Shown here: piece by piece, positions 1-10,429 of the stretch
Layout: each line of letters opens with the position of its first letter
How positions within the stretch are numbered: position 1 is the stretch's first letter
Source of the DNA: Anodontia alba
Taxonomy: Eukaryota > Mollusca > Bivalvia > Lucinida > Lucinidae
Assembly (NCBI GenBank): GCA_964016985.1
Contig: OZ024824.1
Location: 50,633,587 to 50,697,586, forward strand
Reading direction: 5' to 3'
DNA length: 64,000 nt
The notes under the pieces: model-generated
What the model saw: the letters and a program-made list of their open reading frames with translations, nothing else
Database searches by the model: none
What the model was told of the DNA's origin: nothing
Translations under genes and position numbers: made by a program

Positions 1-754
1 TGTTGAAAGGGTATTGCTAATTTGTTCAAATGGTTCCACGCAATTGAACAAGATGGCCGCCATGTCCATATTATTATGGTAAAAAGTCTTGAAAATCTTC
101 TTCTCCAGAACCAAGAAAGCTTTGGGGCTGAATTGGTAAATTGAATCAAGGACTCAAGCTCTACCAAGTTTGTTCAAATGATGATCATAGGTTGACCTTT
201 GACCTTTTTATGGCAAGGTCAAATTTGCGTCTCTAGAGATTTGTATGCTGGGAAAAGTTGAAACATCATTTTTTTTCAATATGAATTTAAGACTAATGGC
301 TGAAACTTACAATGTATGATTAAAGTAGTGAAATGTTTTAGTTAGGATCAAAATTTTGCTCACCCCCCCCCCCCCCCCCACCCCCCTGGGGGTTATCTGC
401 CCTTGCCCCTGTGCTATATACAGGTATAAAACCATGAAATCTTTACACATCTTCTCAGAAACCACTTCACCAATTTTCACCAGATTTCACATGGGGCCTT
501 CTGTCTAAAGAATGTTAACACTTTGTTCAAATGGTTCTGCTTCATTGAAAAGAAAGCTTTGAGGCTGAATCTTAGTATACAGCATCAGGGATTCAAGGTC
601 TACCAAGTTTGTTAAAATGATGAGACTAGGATGACCTTTGACCTTTTTATGGTATGGTCAAATTTGTGTCCCAGTTGCTGTGGCAATACTGGAAGACTGT
701 TGCGTGGCATTTGCAAATATATAGATGAGTGAACTGTGGCCCATGGGCCTCTTG
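1..754 (+). mobile_element. HINE-like type C element, 5' part cut by the window edge
   Basis: The text 'aagatggccgccatg...ggtaaaaa...cttgaaaatcttcttctccagaacc' matches the core of the elements at 50751-52559, 56751-58552 and 60027-62123. It ends at 754 in the same 3' signature: a GTGGCCCATGGGCCT hairpin followed by CTTG and a T run. A poly-C tract lies at about 362-380. Core units repeat TGACCTTT...AAGGTCAA. No credible protein. Naming as Helentron-associated (HINE/pearl-like) is inferred from the hairpin end and T-tract insertion. Confidence 0.65.
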
Positions 755-757
755 TTT

Positions 758-872
758 TGGGTTGTCTTGGTACCTCATTTTGTAAAGAATGGATGCTGCA
801 GTGCTTGGCGATGTTGCCACTTTGGTAAGAGCTTGCATGGCATAGGTTCAACCCAAGGCGAAACCACAGAAT
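758..872 (+). repeat. Degenerate SINE-like copy
   Basis: This stretch is alignable with 1048-1160: both begin GGGTTGTCT, share TGCAGTGCTTGGC, ATGTTGCC and GCTTGCATGG, and end near a box B-like GGTTCAACCC. It starts directly after the end of the preceding repeat. It may be an older or truncated copy of the same tRNA-derived SINE. No target duplication was found. Confidence 0.35.
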
Positions 873-1047
873 TTTTTTGAGGATTTTTTCTGCATTGTGG
901 ATAAAAAAAGATGAGAGTCGCTGCCATAATTTGAGAGAGTGAAAAATAATCCATATAACGCAATCTAAATTAAAGGTACTAAGCTCCTGAATACCGAGTG
1001 TACTGTGGCATCGGTTAGCTTTATAAGTGCTATTTGAAAACCTTTTT

Positions 1048-1160
1048 TGGGTTGTCTCAGCAGTGCAGTTGGTAAAGACGACAGACACTGCAGTGCTTGG
1101 CAATGTTGCCGCATTGATCAGGGCTTGCATGGGGTGGGTTCGACTCCAGGCAAAACCACT
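1048..1160 (+). repeat. tRNA-related SINE-like head
   Basis: An A-box-like stretch GCAGTTGGTAAAG (about 1065-1077) is followed by an excellent box B, GGTTCGACTCC, at 1137-1147. This is the internal RNA polymerase III promoter arrangement of tRNA-derived SINEs, although the spacing is longer than in a tRNA gene. There is no tRNA cloverleaf. It lies 43 bp before a host exon, in the intron. Confidence 0.4.
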
Positions 1161-1202
1161 TAGAAGCTATACATGCTTAGTTTCTCATTGAATTTATTGC
1201 AG

Positions 1203-1319
1203 GTGAAGTCTGTACGATTAGTTGGTGTATTATTGATAGTCTACATAAAGGATGTACATGTGGATCATGTATCTCTCATAGACTCGGATAGTGTTCCTAC
1301 AGGAATTTTAGGTCTAATG
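1203..1319 (+). CDS. Inositol polyphosphate 5-phosphatase (OCRL/INPP5B-like), internal exon n
   Basis: A 117-bp open exon of 39 codons, phase 0 at both ends. The acceptor is TTATTGCAG (AG at 1201-1202) and the donor GTAAGT starts at 1320. Translation begins VKSVRLVGVLLIVYIKD and ends TGILGLM, which matches the strand of the type II 5-phosphatase catalytic domain that precedes the GNKGG motif (family pattern RLVGI-LLV-VK ... GTGIMG-MGNKGG). The next exon, 40522-40629, continues exactly with GNKGG. The enzyme family removes the 5-phosphate from PI(4,5)P2 and related inositides on endosomal and Golgi membranes. The upstream exon lies outside the window. OCRL and INPP5B cannot be separated from this fragment, so no symbol is given. 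Confidence 0.9.
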
Positions 1320-1449
1320 GTAAGTTACTCTTAGTTTTTTACCTGTCTAGCTCAACTGAGTTTTATGATGGACATGCCATAGTGATCATTATATTTCACG
1401 TTGTCCATCTGTCCATCTGTCCATGTGTCTGTCCGCGATGCTGGTTTTT

Positions 1450-3160
1450 ATGCCCCCGCCATTTTCAGTTGGGGGTGCATATAGTATCACCGCTGTCCGT
1501 ACGTCCGTCCGTCCCGTCCCGTCCATCCATCCCATAAGTAAAACAAATGGTTTCCATGCGATATCTTTTGAAAGGATTGGTGTATTGGATTGAAATTTTA
1601 TACACAGGTATATAGTCATAAAATGTAGGTCAAGTTTGATTAAGGGTAACATCCACCAATTATTTTGGGAGTTATTGCCCTTTTCAACTTTGAAAAATGG
1701 TTTCCGTGCGATATCTTTTGAAAGATTGGTATATTAGATTGAAATTTTATACACAGGTATATAATCATAAAATGTAGGTCAAGTTCGATTTAGAGTAAAA
1801 TCCACCTATTATTTTGGGAGTTATGGCCCTTTTACAACTTTGAAAAATTGTTTCCGTTCCATAACTTTTGAAAAGATTAGTGTATTGGATTCATATTTAA
1901 TACACAAGCATATAATTATAAAATATAGGTCAAGTTTGATTTAGGGTAAAATCCGCCAATTATTTTTGGAGTTACGGCCCTTTATTAATGTTGAAAAATA
2001 GTTGAAAAATGGTTTTCGTTCGATATCTTTTGAAAGGATTGGTGTATTGGATTGAAATTTTATACACAGGTATATAATCATAAAATGTAGGTCAAGTTCG
2101 ATTAAGGGTAAAATCCACCAATTATTTTGGGAGTTATTGCCCTTTTTCAACTTTGAAAAATTTTCAACTTTGAAAAATGGTTTCTGTGCGATATCTTTTG
2201 AAAGGATTGGTGTATTGGATTGAAATTTTATACACTGGTATGTAATCATAAAATGTAGGTCAAGTTCAATTAAGAGTAAACCCACCTATTATTTTGGGAG
2301 TTATGGCCCTTTTTCAATTTTGAAAAATGGTTTCAATTCCATAATTTTTGAAAAGATTAGTGTATTGGATTCATATTTTATACACAAGCATATAATTATA
2401 AAATATAGGTCAAATTCGATTAAGGGTAAAATCCACTAATTATTTTTGGAGTTACAGCCCTTTATCAGTGTTGAAAAATAGTTAAAAAATAGTTTCAGTT
2501 CGATATCTTTTGAAAAGATCAGTGTATTGGATTCAAATTTTATATGCAGATATATAATCATAAAATGTAGGTCAAGTTAGATTTAGGGAAAAATCCACCA
2601 ATTATTTTGGGAGTTATGGCCCTTTTCCAACTTTGAAAAATGTTCCTCTTCCATAATTTGAAAAGATTAGTGAATTGGATTCATATTTTATACAAAAGCA
2701 TATAATTATAAAATATAGGTCAAGTTTGATTTAGGGTAAAATCCACCAATTATTTTTGGAGTTATGGCCCTTTTTCAACTTTGAAAAATAGTTTCAGTTT
2801 GATATCTTTTGAAAACATTAGTGTATTGAATTCATATTTAACACATATGTATATCATCATAAAATAGAGGTTAAGTTCCAATTAGGGTAAAATCAACCCA
2901 TTATTATGGGAGTTATGGCCCTTTTTCACCTTCAGAAGATGTTTTCCTTCCGATATTTTTTTAAAAAAAGATGGATTTGTGTATTGGATTCATATATACA
3001 CAGGTATATAATCATAAAATATGGTCAAGTTCGATTTAGGGTAAAATCTGCCAATTATTATGAGAGTTATGGCCCTTTTTTCAACTTCATTTTTTGCAAA
3101 ATGCCTGTGTGTGGGTGAGGATGGCCCTGGGCGGGGGACATCTGTGTCATACTGACACAA
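1450..3160 (+). mobile_element. Tandem-core element with ATGCCCCC head
   Basis: The head holds ATGCCCCCGCC ... GTTGGGGGTGCAT, an imperfect hairpin, then a CGTCCGTCC run at 1499-1520. About ten units of roughly 150 bp follow; each carries ATATCTTTTGAAA, TGTATTGGATT, AATGTAGGTCAAGTTCGAT and TTTTGGGAGTTATGGCCC. The tail at about 3118-3160 is GGATGGCCCTGGGCGGGGGACAT and a degenerate GTGTCATACTGACAC palindrome. The plan (head hairpin, CGTC microsatellite, tandem core, tail hairpin) is that of the HINE-like elements, with different sequence. Long open frames in the core are by-products of the repeat. Confidence 0.6.
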
Positions 3161-3163
3161 ATT

Positions 3164-3750
3164 TTAGTTTCCTAATATCTTGAAAACGCAGTGATGGATA
3201 TTTATCAATTTCTGCAGACATATTGATATCAATAAGATGTACCTATATAAGAAAAAGTAACGGCTAGGGGCCAATTCTCTTGGAGTTATTGCCCTTTGTA
3301 AAAATGTTTTCTTAATGCTGAAAAAAGTTTGTGTGCACACTATCTCTTTAACCAATGGCTGGAATTTGACCAAACTAGCACAGATACATCATCAGGATGG
3401 GGGCAAGAAGTGATTAGATTTTGGTGACCTTGACCTTTTTTTCAAGGTCACTACATTATAAATACCTAAAGGAGCCTTGTTAATGAAGTAAAAAGTTTGT
3501 GTGCACAATATCTCTTTAACCAATAGCTTGAATTTGACCGAACTAGCACAGATACATCATAAGGATGGGGCAAAGATTATTTTGGTGACCTTGACCTATT
3601 TTCAAGGTCACTACACTATAAATACTCAAAAAAGTGAGCCATGTTAATGCAGTAAAAAGTTTGTGTACACATTATCTCTTTAACCAATGGATGGAATTTG
3701 ACCCAACTAGCACAGATACATCATCAGGATGGTGGAAAAAAGTGATTAGA
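3164..3750 (+). repeat. Satellite F, about 175-bp unit, left block
   Basis: Units contain GTTTGTGTGCACA, CTCTTTAACCAATGGCTGG, CTAGCACAGATACATCAT, GTGATTAGATTTTGGTGACC and TTCAAGGTCACTACA. The same unit resumes at 10438-13868 and 27762-28730. The intervening sequence is inserted elements, so these are parts of one older array of about 5 kb. Here it is broken off at AGATT by the 3' end of the LINE. Confidence 0.75.
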
Positions 3751-3919
3751 TTTAGTTTAGTTTTTAGTTTAAACATATTTTATTGCCTCAAATAGCAATG
3801 TGGTTGGACTACAAGTTCTGACAACATTAGTTACAGCCCGCCCCCTACAACATATAAACAATTACAACATGGCAAACATATAGATATAGCTATTAGAACA
3901 CATAATTATTTTCTAACAT

Positions 3920-3942
3920 GATAGATAGATAGATAGATAGAT
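3920..3942. repeat. (ATAG)n microsatellite
   Basis: About six ATAG/GATA units in the 3' untranslated part of the LINE. Confidence 0.9.
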
Positions 3943-4012
3943 TCAGTGTCAGCCATCCTCCAGAATTTAAACAGTGCATGAGTTTGGACTATCTTCTGCG
4001 GAATTATTTGAA

Positions 4013-5663
4013 TCACCTAGAATCTTTAATATATTGTTGAATTGCCTGAAAAAGAACAAAGTTATCCTCGTCTGAGAGAGAAGTTTTCCCAAACAAAACT
4101 GCATTTAAACTGAGTGGATGAAAGTGTCTGGTTTGCTGAAACATTATTATTCTTTGATGAGTGTAATTATTACATTCAAATAAGTAATGAAGGGCATTTT
4201 CATTGTCATAGCCACAAGTGCACTTCTTGTCATCTGTTAGATGATTTTGAAACAAAGACTTTAAATCACTACAACTGTTGCGGATTCTTGCGTGTAGCAC
4301 TGACAGCTTTCTTTGATCTTTCAAAAAGTATGAAGGGACATTCGCATTGTATAAGACTTCGTCTTTGAGTATTTTACGAAAATATAAGTAAGTTTCTGCT
4401 TCTCTAATATTAGCGCGAAGGCTATTCCAGTGAGTTACAGATAACGGAATGCAAGATCAGCGGGCAGTTTCTGTGCGGTTGTATATATTTGAAAAATTGT
4501 CTCGATTTCGTAATGGGTAATTTGAAACGTCAGCAACACGTGGTGGAATAATATCAGATATATAGTCTGGTACAAGATTATTTGAACACTTATACATGAA
4601 GCACATTTTCTGAAGATATCTTCGATCTGCAAGTGAGTCCGCACCACATTCTTTATATAAGTTAACAGTAGAAGTAGATCATGTGAGACCAGTGACTATT
4701 CTTGCAGCCTCATTTTGAAGTCTTTCTAATGCAGTTTTATCTTGCTCCGTACATCCATCCCATACAATCGACGAATATTCCAGCAGAGGTCTTACATAAG
4801 ATACATACATTTGATTTAATGCTTGTCTGCTGAAACTATATTTAAGCTTCCGCATAATGCCAAGTATCTTATAAGCCCCCTTTTGAAATGTCTCGATGTG
4901 TGTATGCCACTGACCATTGCAAGAAAATGTTATTTCTAGATGCTTATGACTCTCAACAAAATCAAAATACTATTATTGAAATTCAATAAAGGTAAGGCAT
5001 CGATAGGTCTGAGAGAAAACAACATGGCTACTGTCTTAAAAGGATTGAAATCTGCAAGCCATTTCTTAGCCCATTCTGATATTAGTGAAAGGTCATGATT
5101 AATTACTCCTTCTATATCTTTAAGATTTGTGGCGGAAAAGAACAAAGAACTGTCATCTGCAAATAATCGAACAAGACTTAAGAGGGTTCTCTGCAATGTC
5201 TTCACATATACTAAAAATAGAAGTGGTCCCAACACAGAACCCTGGGGGACACCTGCATTTACTGATAGGAGGGAAGAAGTAGCTGAATTTATCTTAACTC
5301 TTTGTTTTCTTGAGGACAAATAATTAGAAATCCATGCAAGGAGTTTGCCCTTAATTCCATTTTGTCGAAGTTTGAATAGGAGACCTCTATGCCATACCTT
5401 GTCAAAGGCCTTTGATATGTCACAGAAAATCATACATGAATATTGTTTCTCGTCAAAGGATTGACAAATATGATGAAATATATCAATAAGTTGAAAAGTA
5501 GTAGAATGACCAGGTCAGAAACCAGACTGGTATTTAAACAGCAAAGTGTTACTATGTAGATGGTTGTACATATGTTTAAAAACGATTCGTTCTTGAATTT
5601 TACCTAAATTACTTAAGAGCGAAACTGGCGGATTGTTTGCTGGTATAGATCTATCCCCTTTTT
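4013..5663 (-). pseudogene. LINE reverse transcriptase palm, thumb and C-terminal knuckle
   Basis: Minus-strand reading from the junction at 5663 gives KGDRSIPANN, then DISKAFDKVWHRGLL, GVPQGSVLGPLLF and RLFADDS, the ordered motifs of a CR1/Jockey-group RT. Downstream are YVRPLLEYSSIVWDG and the C-terminal CTCGYDNENALHYLFEC, a zinc-knuckle-like end common in these LINEs. In-frame TGA codons interrupt it at 5515-5517 and 4679-4681, both easily derived from CGA, and there is a frameshift near 4940. The N-terminal RT half lies at 7576-8265, beyond the inserted element; the two halves meet between Phe-Lys and Lys-Gly-Asp with no coding loss apparent. Confidence 0.85.
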
Positions 5664-7572
5664 AGCTTACTTGAGCACGAAGTGCTCATGGTGAGCTATT
5701 GTGGTCAGTCAATGTCCGTCGTCTGTCGTGCGGCGTGCGGCGTCAACAATTGCTTTAAAAGCCTACTCCTCCTACACCCCTGGGCCAATTGACTTGATAC
5801 TTGGTAGGAAGCATCAGGATGACCTGTAGATCAAAAATAGCTAAAATCTTTCCGATCGGAAATCCAAGATGGCCGCCATCTTGAAAATCTATTTTTTGCT
5901 TCTTCTCCTGAACCGAAAGGCCAGTTGACTCCAAACTTGCTAGGAAGCATCGGGGTGACTTGTAGATCAAAAATAGCTAAAATCGTGCCGATTGGAAATC
6001 CAAGATAGCCACCATGGCAGCCATCTTGAAAATCTATTTTTCGCTTCTTCTCCTGAACTGAAAGGCCAATTGACTCCAAACTTGCTAGGAAATATCAGGG
6101 TGACTTGTAGATCAAAAATAGCTAAAAATCGTGCCGATCAGAAATCCAAGATGGCCGCTTCTTCTCCTAACCCCAAATGCCAATTGACTCGAAACTGGTA
6201 AGAAGCATTGGGGTGACTTATAGATCAAAAATAGCTAAAATAGTTCCAATCGGAAATCCAAGATGGCCGCCATCTTGAAAATCTATTTTTTGCTTCTTCT
6301 CCTGAACCGAAATGCCAATTGACTCCAAACTTGGTAGGAATTCATCAGGGTAACTTGTAGATCAAAAATAGCTAAAATCATGCTGATTGGAAATCCAAGA
6401 TGGCTGCCATGGTGGCCATCTTGAAAATCTTTTTTTCACTTCTTCTCCTAAACCCAAAAGCCAATTGACTTGAAACTTGGTAGTAAGCATCGAGGTGACT
6501 TATAGATTAAAAATGGCTAAAATCGTTCCGATTGGAAATCCAACATGGCCACCATGGCGGCCATCTTGAAAATCTATTTTTCATTTCTTCTCCTGAACCG
6601 AAAGGCTTATTGACTTTAAACTAGGTAGGAAGCATCAGGGTGACCTGTAGATCAAAAATAGCTAAAGTCATCCCTATCAGAAATCCAAGATGGCTGCTAT
6701 GACACCCATCTTGAAAATCTATTTTTCGCTTCTTCTCCTGAACTGAACAGCCGTTTGACTTATACTTGGTAGGAAGCATTCCGGTGACTTGTAGATCTAA
6801 AATAGCTTAAATTGTTTGGATTGGAAATCCAAGATAGCCGTCATGGCGGCCATCTTGAAACTCTTTTTTTTCGCTTATTTTCCTGAACCAAAGGGCCAGT
6901 TGATTTGAAAATTCGTAGGAAGCATCAGGATGACTTGTTGATATAAAAATAGCTAAAATTGTTCCGATCGGAAATCCAAGATGGTGGCCATCTTGAAAAT
7001 CTATTTTACCCTTCTTCTTCTGAACTGAAAGGCCAATTGACTCAAAACTTGGTAGGAAGCATCGGGGTAAGATCAAAAATAGCTCAAATCGTTGCGATAG
7101 GAAATCCCAAATTGCGGCTATAGCGGCCATCTTGAAAATCTGTTTTGAACTTTTTCTCCTGAACTGAAAGGGCAATTGACTCAAAGTTCACTGGAAGTAT
7201 CGAGGTGACTTGTAGATCAACAGTAGCTAAAATCATTGTGATTGGAATATAAGATGGCTACCATCTTGTTTATGTTTATTATATTTTCCTGCCACTGTGC
7301 TATTTACATGTATAAAATCATAATTCTTCAGAAACCACTTAGGCAATTGCCACCAAATTTCACATTGATCCTACTGTTGAAATGTGATTGAGAGTTTGTT
7401 CAAATGATCACGCTCCATTGACTGTCATGCCATATATAATATTCTTCTTCAAAATTAGGATGATCTTTTCATTAGTTGCGATGACAGGATTGGGAAAAAT
7501 GTTGCATAACATCTGCATATCTGCAGTGGCTATGTCACTCAGGTGAGCGACCCGTGGCCCGTGGGCCTCTTG
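5664..7572 (+). mobile_element. HINE-like type A element inserted in LINE RT
   Basis: The head AGCTTACTTGAGCACGAAG pairs with TGCTCATGGTGAGCT to form a hairpin, followed by CCGTCGTC-type repeats. The core is about ten units holding GGAAATCCAAGATGGCCGCC, CATCTTGAAAATCTATTTTT, CTTCTTCTCCTGAACC and ACTTGGTAGGAAGCATC. The tail module (from about 7390) ends CTCAGGTGAGCGACC, GTGGCCCGTGGGCC and CTTG. Left flank is CCCCTTTTT, right flank TTTGAATAG; the uninterrupted LINE frame implies CCCCTTTTTGAATAG, so the insertion sits in a T run, with no duplication or a TTT one. This fixes both ends of the family. Confidence 0.75.
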
Positions 7573-7575
7573 TTT

Positions 7576-8265
7576 GAATAGTGGTACAAGGTTCTCTAAT
7601 TTCCAAATGTCTGGGAAAATACCCTCATTCAGCGAGCGATTGAATATTATACAGAGTGGCTTTGCTATAACAGCTGCTATCTTTATAATCATTTTGTTAC
7701 TAATCATATCAGGACCAGAAGCTTTATTTGGGTCTAAATTTACGATGACGTCTTTAATTTCTTCTTCTGTAATTTCGATATTGTCTAACACTTTGTCAGT
7801 GTGTTCTGAAAATGGCGGCAAAGTTGCTTGTGAGTTATCTAGCGAAGAGACAGAAGCAAAGTATGAGTTTAAACAATCAGCCTTCTCTAAGTCAAAAACA
7901 TGCCAAATAGAATCTCCAGAAGCAGTAAATGTACAGAGGGGTGGTATTGTCGATACAGAGTCTTTCTTGTTGACAAAATGTTTTACAATTTTCCAAAATT
8001 CTTTTTTGTTGCTACTAAAGTTTGTTAATAAAGAAAATTCCAAATTATTGTAAAAAGTTTCTTTTGCGTGTCTTTTTAAATTATTTACTTTGTTGCGAAG
8101 GTATTTATACTTTGCCAAATTGGACTGTTGTGAAGTTCGCACTGCTTTCGTTTTTAAGCGATCACGTTTTCTAGAATATCTGCGAATTTCAGAATCGTAC
8201 CATGGCTTATCATTTGGTCGTATCATTACATCCTTGTGTGGGATCGACAAATTTACAAATTCCAT
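7576..8265 (-). pseudogene. LINE linker and reverse transcriptase N-terminal half
   Basis: Read from 8265 downward: KPWYDSEIRRYSRKRDRLK, then WKIVKHFVNKK, EEIKDVIVNLDPNKASGPD (RT motif region 0/1), IIFNRSLNEGIFPDIWK and LVPLFK, where the HINE-like element begins. The remaining open frame past 7576 is inserted sequence (QEAHGPRVAH...). It joins with the RT half ending at 5663. It is connected upstream to the endonuclease by a frame change near 8420. Confidence 0.85.
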
Positions 8266-8416
8266 AAATTTATTAATAAATAATTCACAGCAGTCATTTA
8301 CAGAGCCTTCATAAAGACAATCCCAATCATATGACCTTATGTTTTCCTCAAGCTGTGCAAAATCTGCCCTTTTATAAAACCATACCGTGCGAGTATATGC
8401 TGATGAAACTGAATAA

Positions 8417-9311
8417 TTATGTGGTAGCAGAATGATCTGTTATTTCATTAGGAATAGATAAAACTCCCGAATCATAAACAATAAGATCGTCAGGAACTAA
8501 AATTGGATCCAAAAGAGATCTGCCTCTTGTTGGAACATTTATGACATTTTGTAATGAGTTTGTCATCACGATATCATGGAGATTTCTATAGTTTTCATTC
8601 AGAAAGTCTTCATTTAGATCACCTAAAGTTATAGTATTACGACTAGAGTCCAAAGCTTTTTCAATGTTACGATCCAGCGCTTCAAAAAAAATTTGATCTT
8701 GGGGTTTAGGGCTATAAAATGTACCTACGAGAAACTGCTGATTATTTAATACAATTTCGATCCAGATAGCTTCTTCCCAAAATATTTCGAGATCTGGTCG
8801 TTTTTTTATGTAAAAGGTTATTATTAACGTAAACTAAAATACCACCACCATGATTCGTTCTGTCTTTGCGATAGGGGGTAGCAGAGTCAGTGGTTAAAGA
8901 TATATTAATGTTTTCAACCCTATCATCAAGATGTGTTTCCGTAAAACACAGACAATCAAAATCGTGAAAGTTATCAATAATATACTCTAGTTTATTTCGA
9001 ATACTCGGCATATTGCAATGCAAGATAGATACACAGTGTTCCCGTAATGTATCACCTGGACCGGGATTCAATTCGACATCTCCTGACAGTATGACCAGCA
9101 GCCAAACAAGAACTGCAGTTTCAAGATTGTTTATACTGTTGTAAATGAGAGAACTAAATACCCAGAATAACTTTTTAAAATATATGAAAATACCTGTCAA
9201 GAAAATAAAACTAAATGAAACCGTTCCTAAATAGTTTTTCACCACCTTCCCATACACCATACCATAAAATAGACCAGTTGACATTCTCCAGCCGGCTATG
9301 TCACTACCCAT
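8417..9311 (-). pseudogene. LINE AP-like endonuclease with N-terminal 2A region
   Basis: The frame starting at 9311 reads MGSDIAGWRM, a hydrophobic stretch (residues about 30-75), the 2A-like GDVELNPGP (residues 77-85), then SILHCNMPSIRNKL, FTETHLDD and HGGGILVYVN, the endonuclease N-terminal motifs. A frameshift near 8745 leads to TFYSPKPQDQ, ITLGDLNEDF, DPILVPDDL and the terminal ITDHSA (catalytic His region), ending in another frame break near 8420. This is an APE-type endonuclease, which nicks target DNA for target-primed reverse transcription. Inactive here. Confidence 0.83.
9057..9089 (-). other. 2A ribosome-skipping peptide motif in a LINE
   Basis: Minus-strand codons read LSGDVELNPGP, the D-V-E-x-N-P-G-P consensus of 2A-like peptides. 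Such motifs cause the ribosome to release the upstream chain at the Gly-Pro junction, and are known at the N terminus of some animal APE-type LINEs. The position, just before the endonuclease domain and after a hydrophobic segment, fits that placement. Activity is not shown by sequence alone. Confidence 0.85.
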
Positions 9312-9492
9312 CTGGATACAGGGATGGTTTAGAAAGCTGAAACTTGTAGTTTGTCAACCAGTCATACACTGTCACATTTCGGGCCGCGATTGACACTGAA
9401 TCTAGACTATCAGAGAGAGAAGGAGAAACAAGTGAGAGAAGTATACATACAAAGGTAAGAAAAATAAATTGGGATACCATCTTGTTGATCAA
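9304..9492 (-). pseudogene. LINE N-terminal leader, signal-peptide-like
   Basis: The frame from 9492 reads [20 protein letters not shown] and ends SLYPDG with a stop at 9304. Residues about 6-24 form a hydrophobic core resembling a signal peptide or anchor. It overlaps the 9311 frame by 8 bases in another phase, so a single-base shift probably separates two parts of one original reading frame upstream of the 2A motif. No family is recognised for this leader. Confidence 0.5.
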
Positions 9493-9528
9493 GAAAATTT
9501 ATGAAACTGTGATAGTAATAAATTTAAA

Positions 9529-9865
<337 letters not shown>

Positions 9866-10428
9866 TATGTATTATGGACAAAATCTAAAGACAAATAAGT
9901 TCCATATGATTATTACTTATGATACACAATGGACAGACTATGAGCACCTGAAATGGTTTCAGGCCACCAGATCTAGTATAAATATAAATATAATATAATA
10001 AAGCAACTGGAGTCAAAATCTCTGCAAATGCCATATTAGGTGACATCCAAATACACAAGTACTCAAGGCCGGCAGAGTTATTAATTTTTAAATGTGTGCA
10101 GTATACCATCTTTTAAAATTGAGGTCAAAATATGTGTCAAGACAAGCGGAAATAGAACATCCCGTAAATTCAGACGATAACGACCCGGCAATACTGCGCG
10201 TTGGCGCAGCCTCACCAGGTCCCCCTTGCTCATTCACACAGGCAGAAGATCTTGTGAAAACATCAACCAGACAATCAAACCTTTGGTTCCATAAAGTGAC
10301 CCGGCTAACGTTACAGTGTTCCATATACCAGCGTAAGTTTTACCGAAAGCACATTTCTACCTGACTGGCCCAATATAGTACATTTTATACAGACATTAGA
10401 ATTGATAATTACTATACTGCCGACCGGT
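9866..10428 (-). other. Presumed LINE 5' untranslated region
   Basis: No recognised gene. It separates the microsatellite from the point where satellite F resumes (about 10430). The stretch 10180-10320 is less AT-rich than its surroundings (GACCCGGCAATACTGCGCG, GGCGCAGCC), as in many LINE promoters. An unrelated insertion cannot be excluded. Short ORFs on both strands here show no family signature. Confidence 0.35.
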
Positions 10429-10429
10429 A

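Noticed and set aside
1048..1160. Functional tRNA gene
   Set aside because: Box B is good, but there is no cloverleaf and the A-B spacing is too long; kept as SINE-like.
5755..7184. Minus-strand frames with ESIGLSVQEKKRKIDFQDG repeats
   Set aside because: Translations of the type A core unit, also present at 44455-45371 and 59753-59999; no start, stop or frame conservation.
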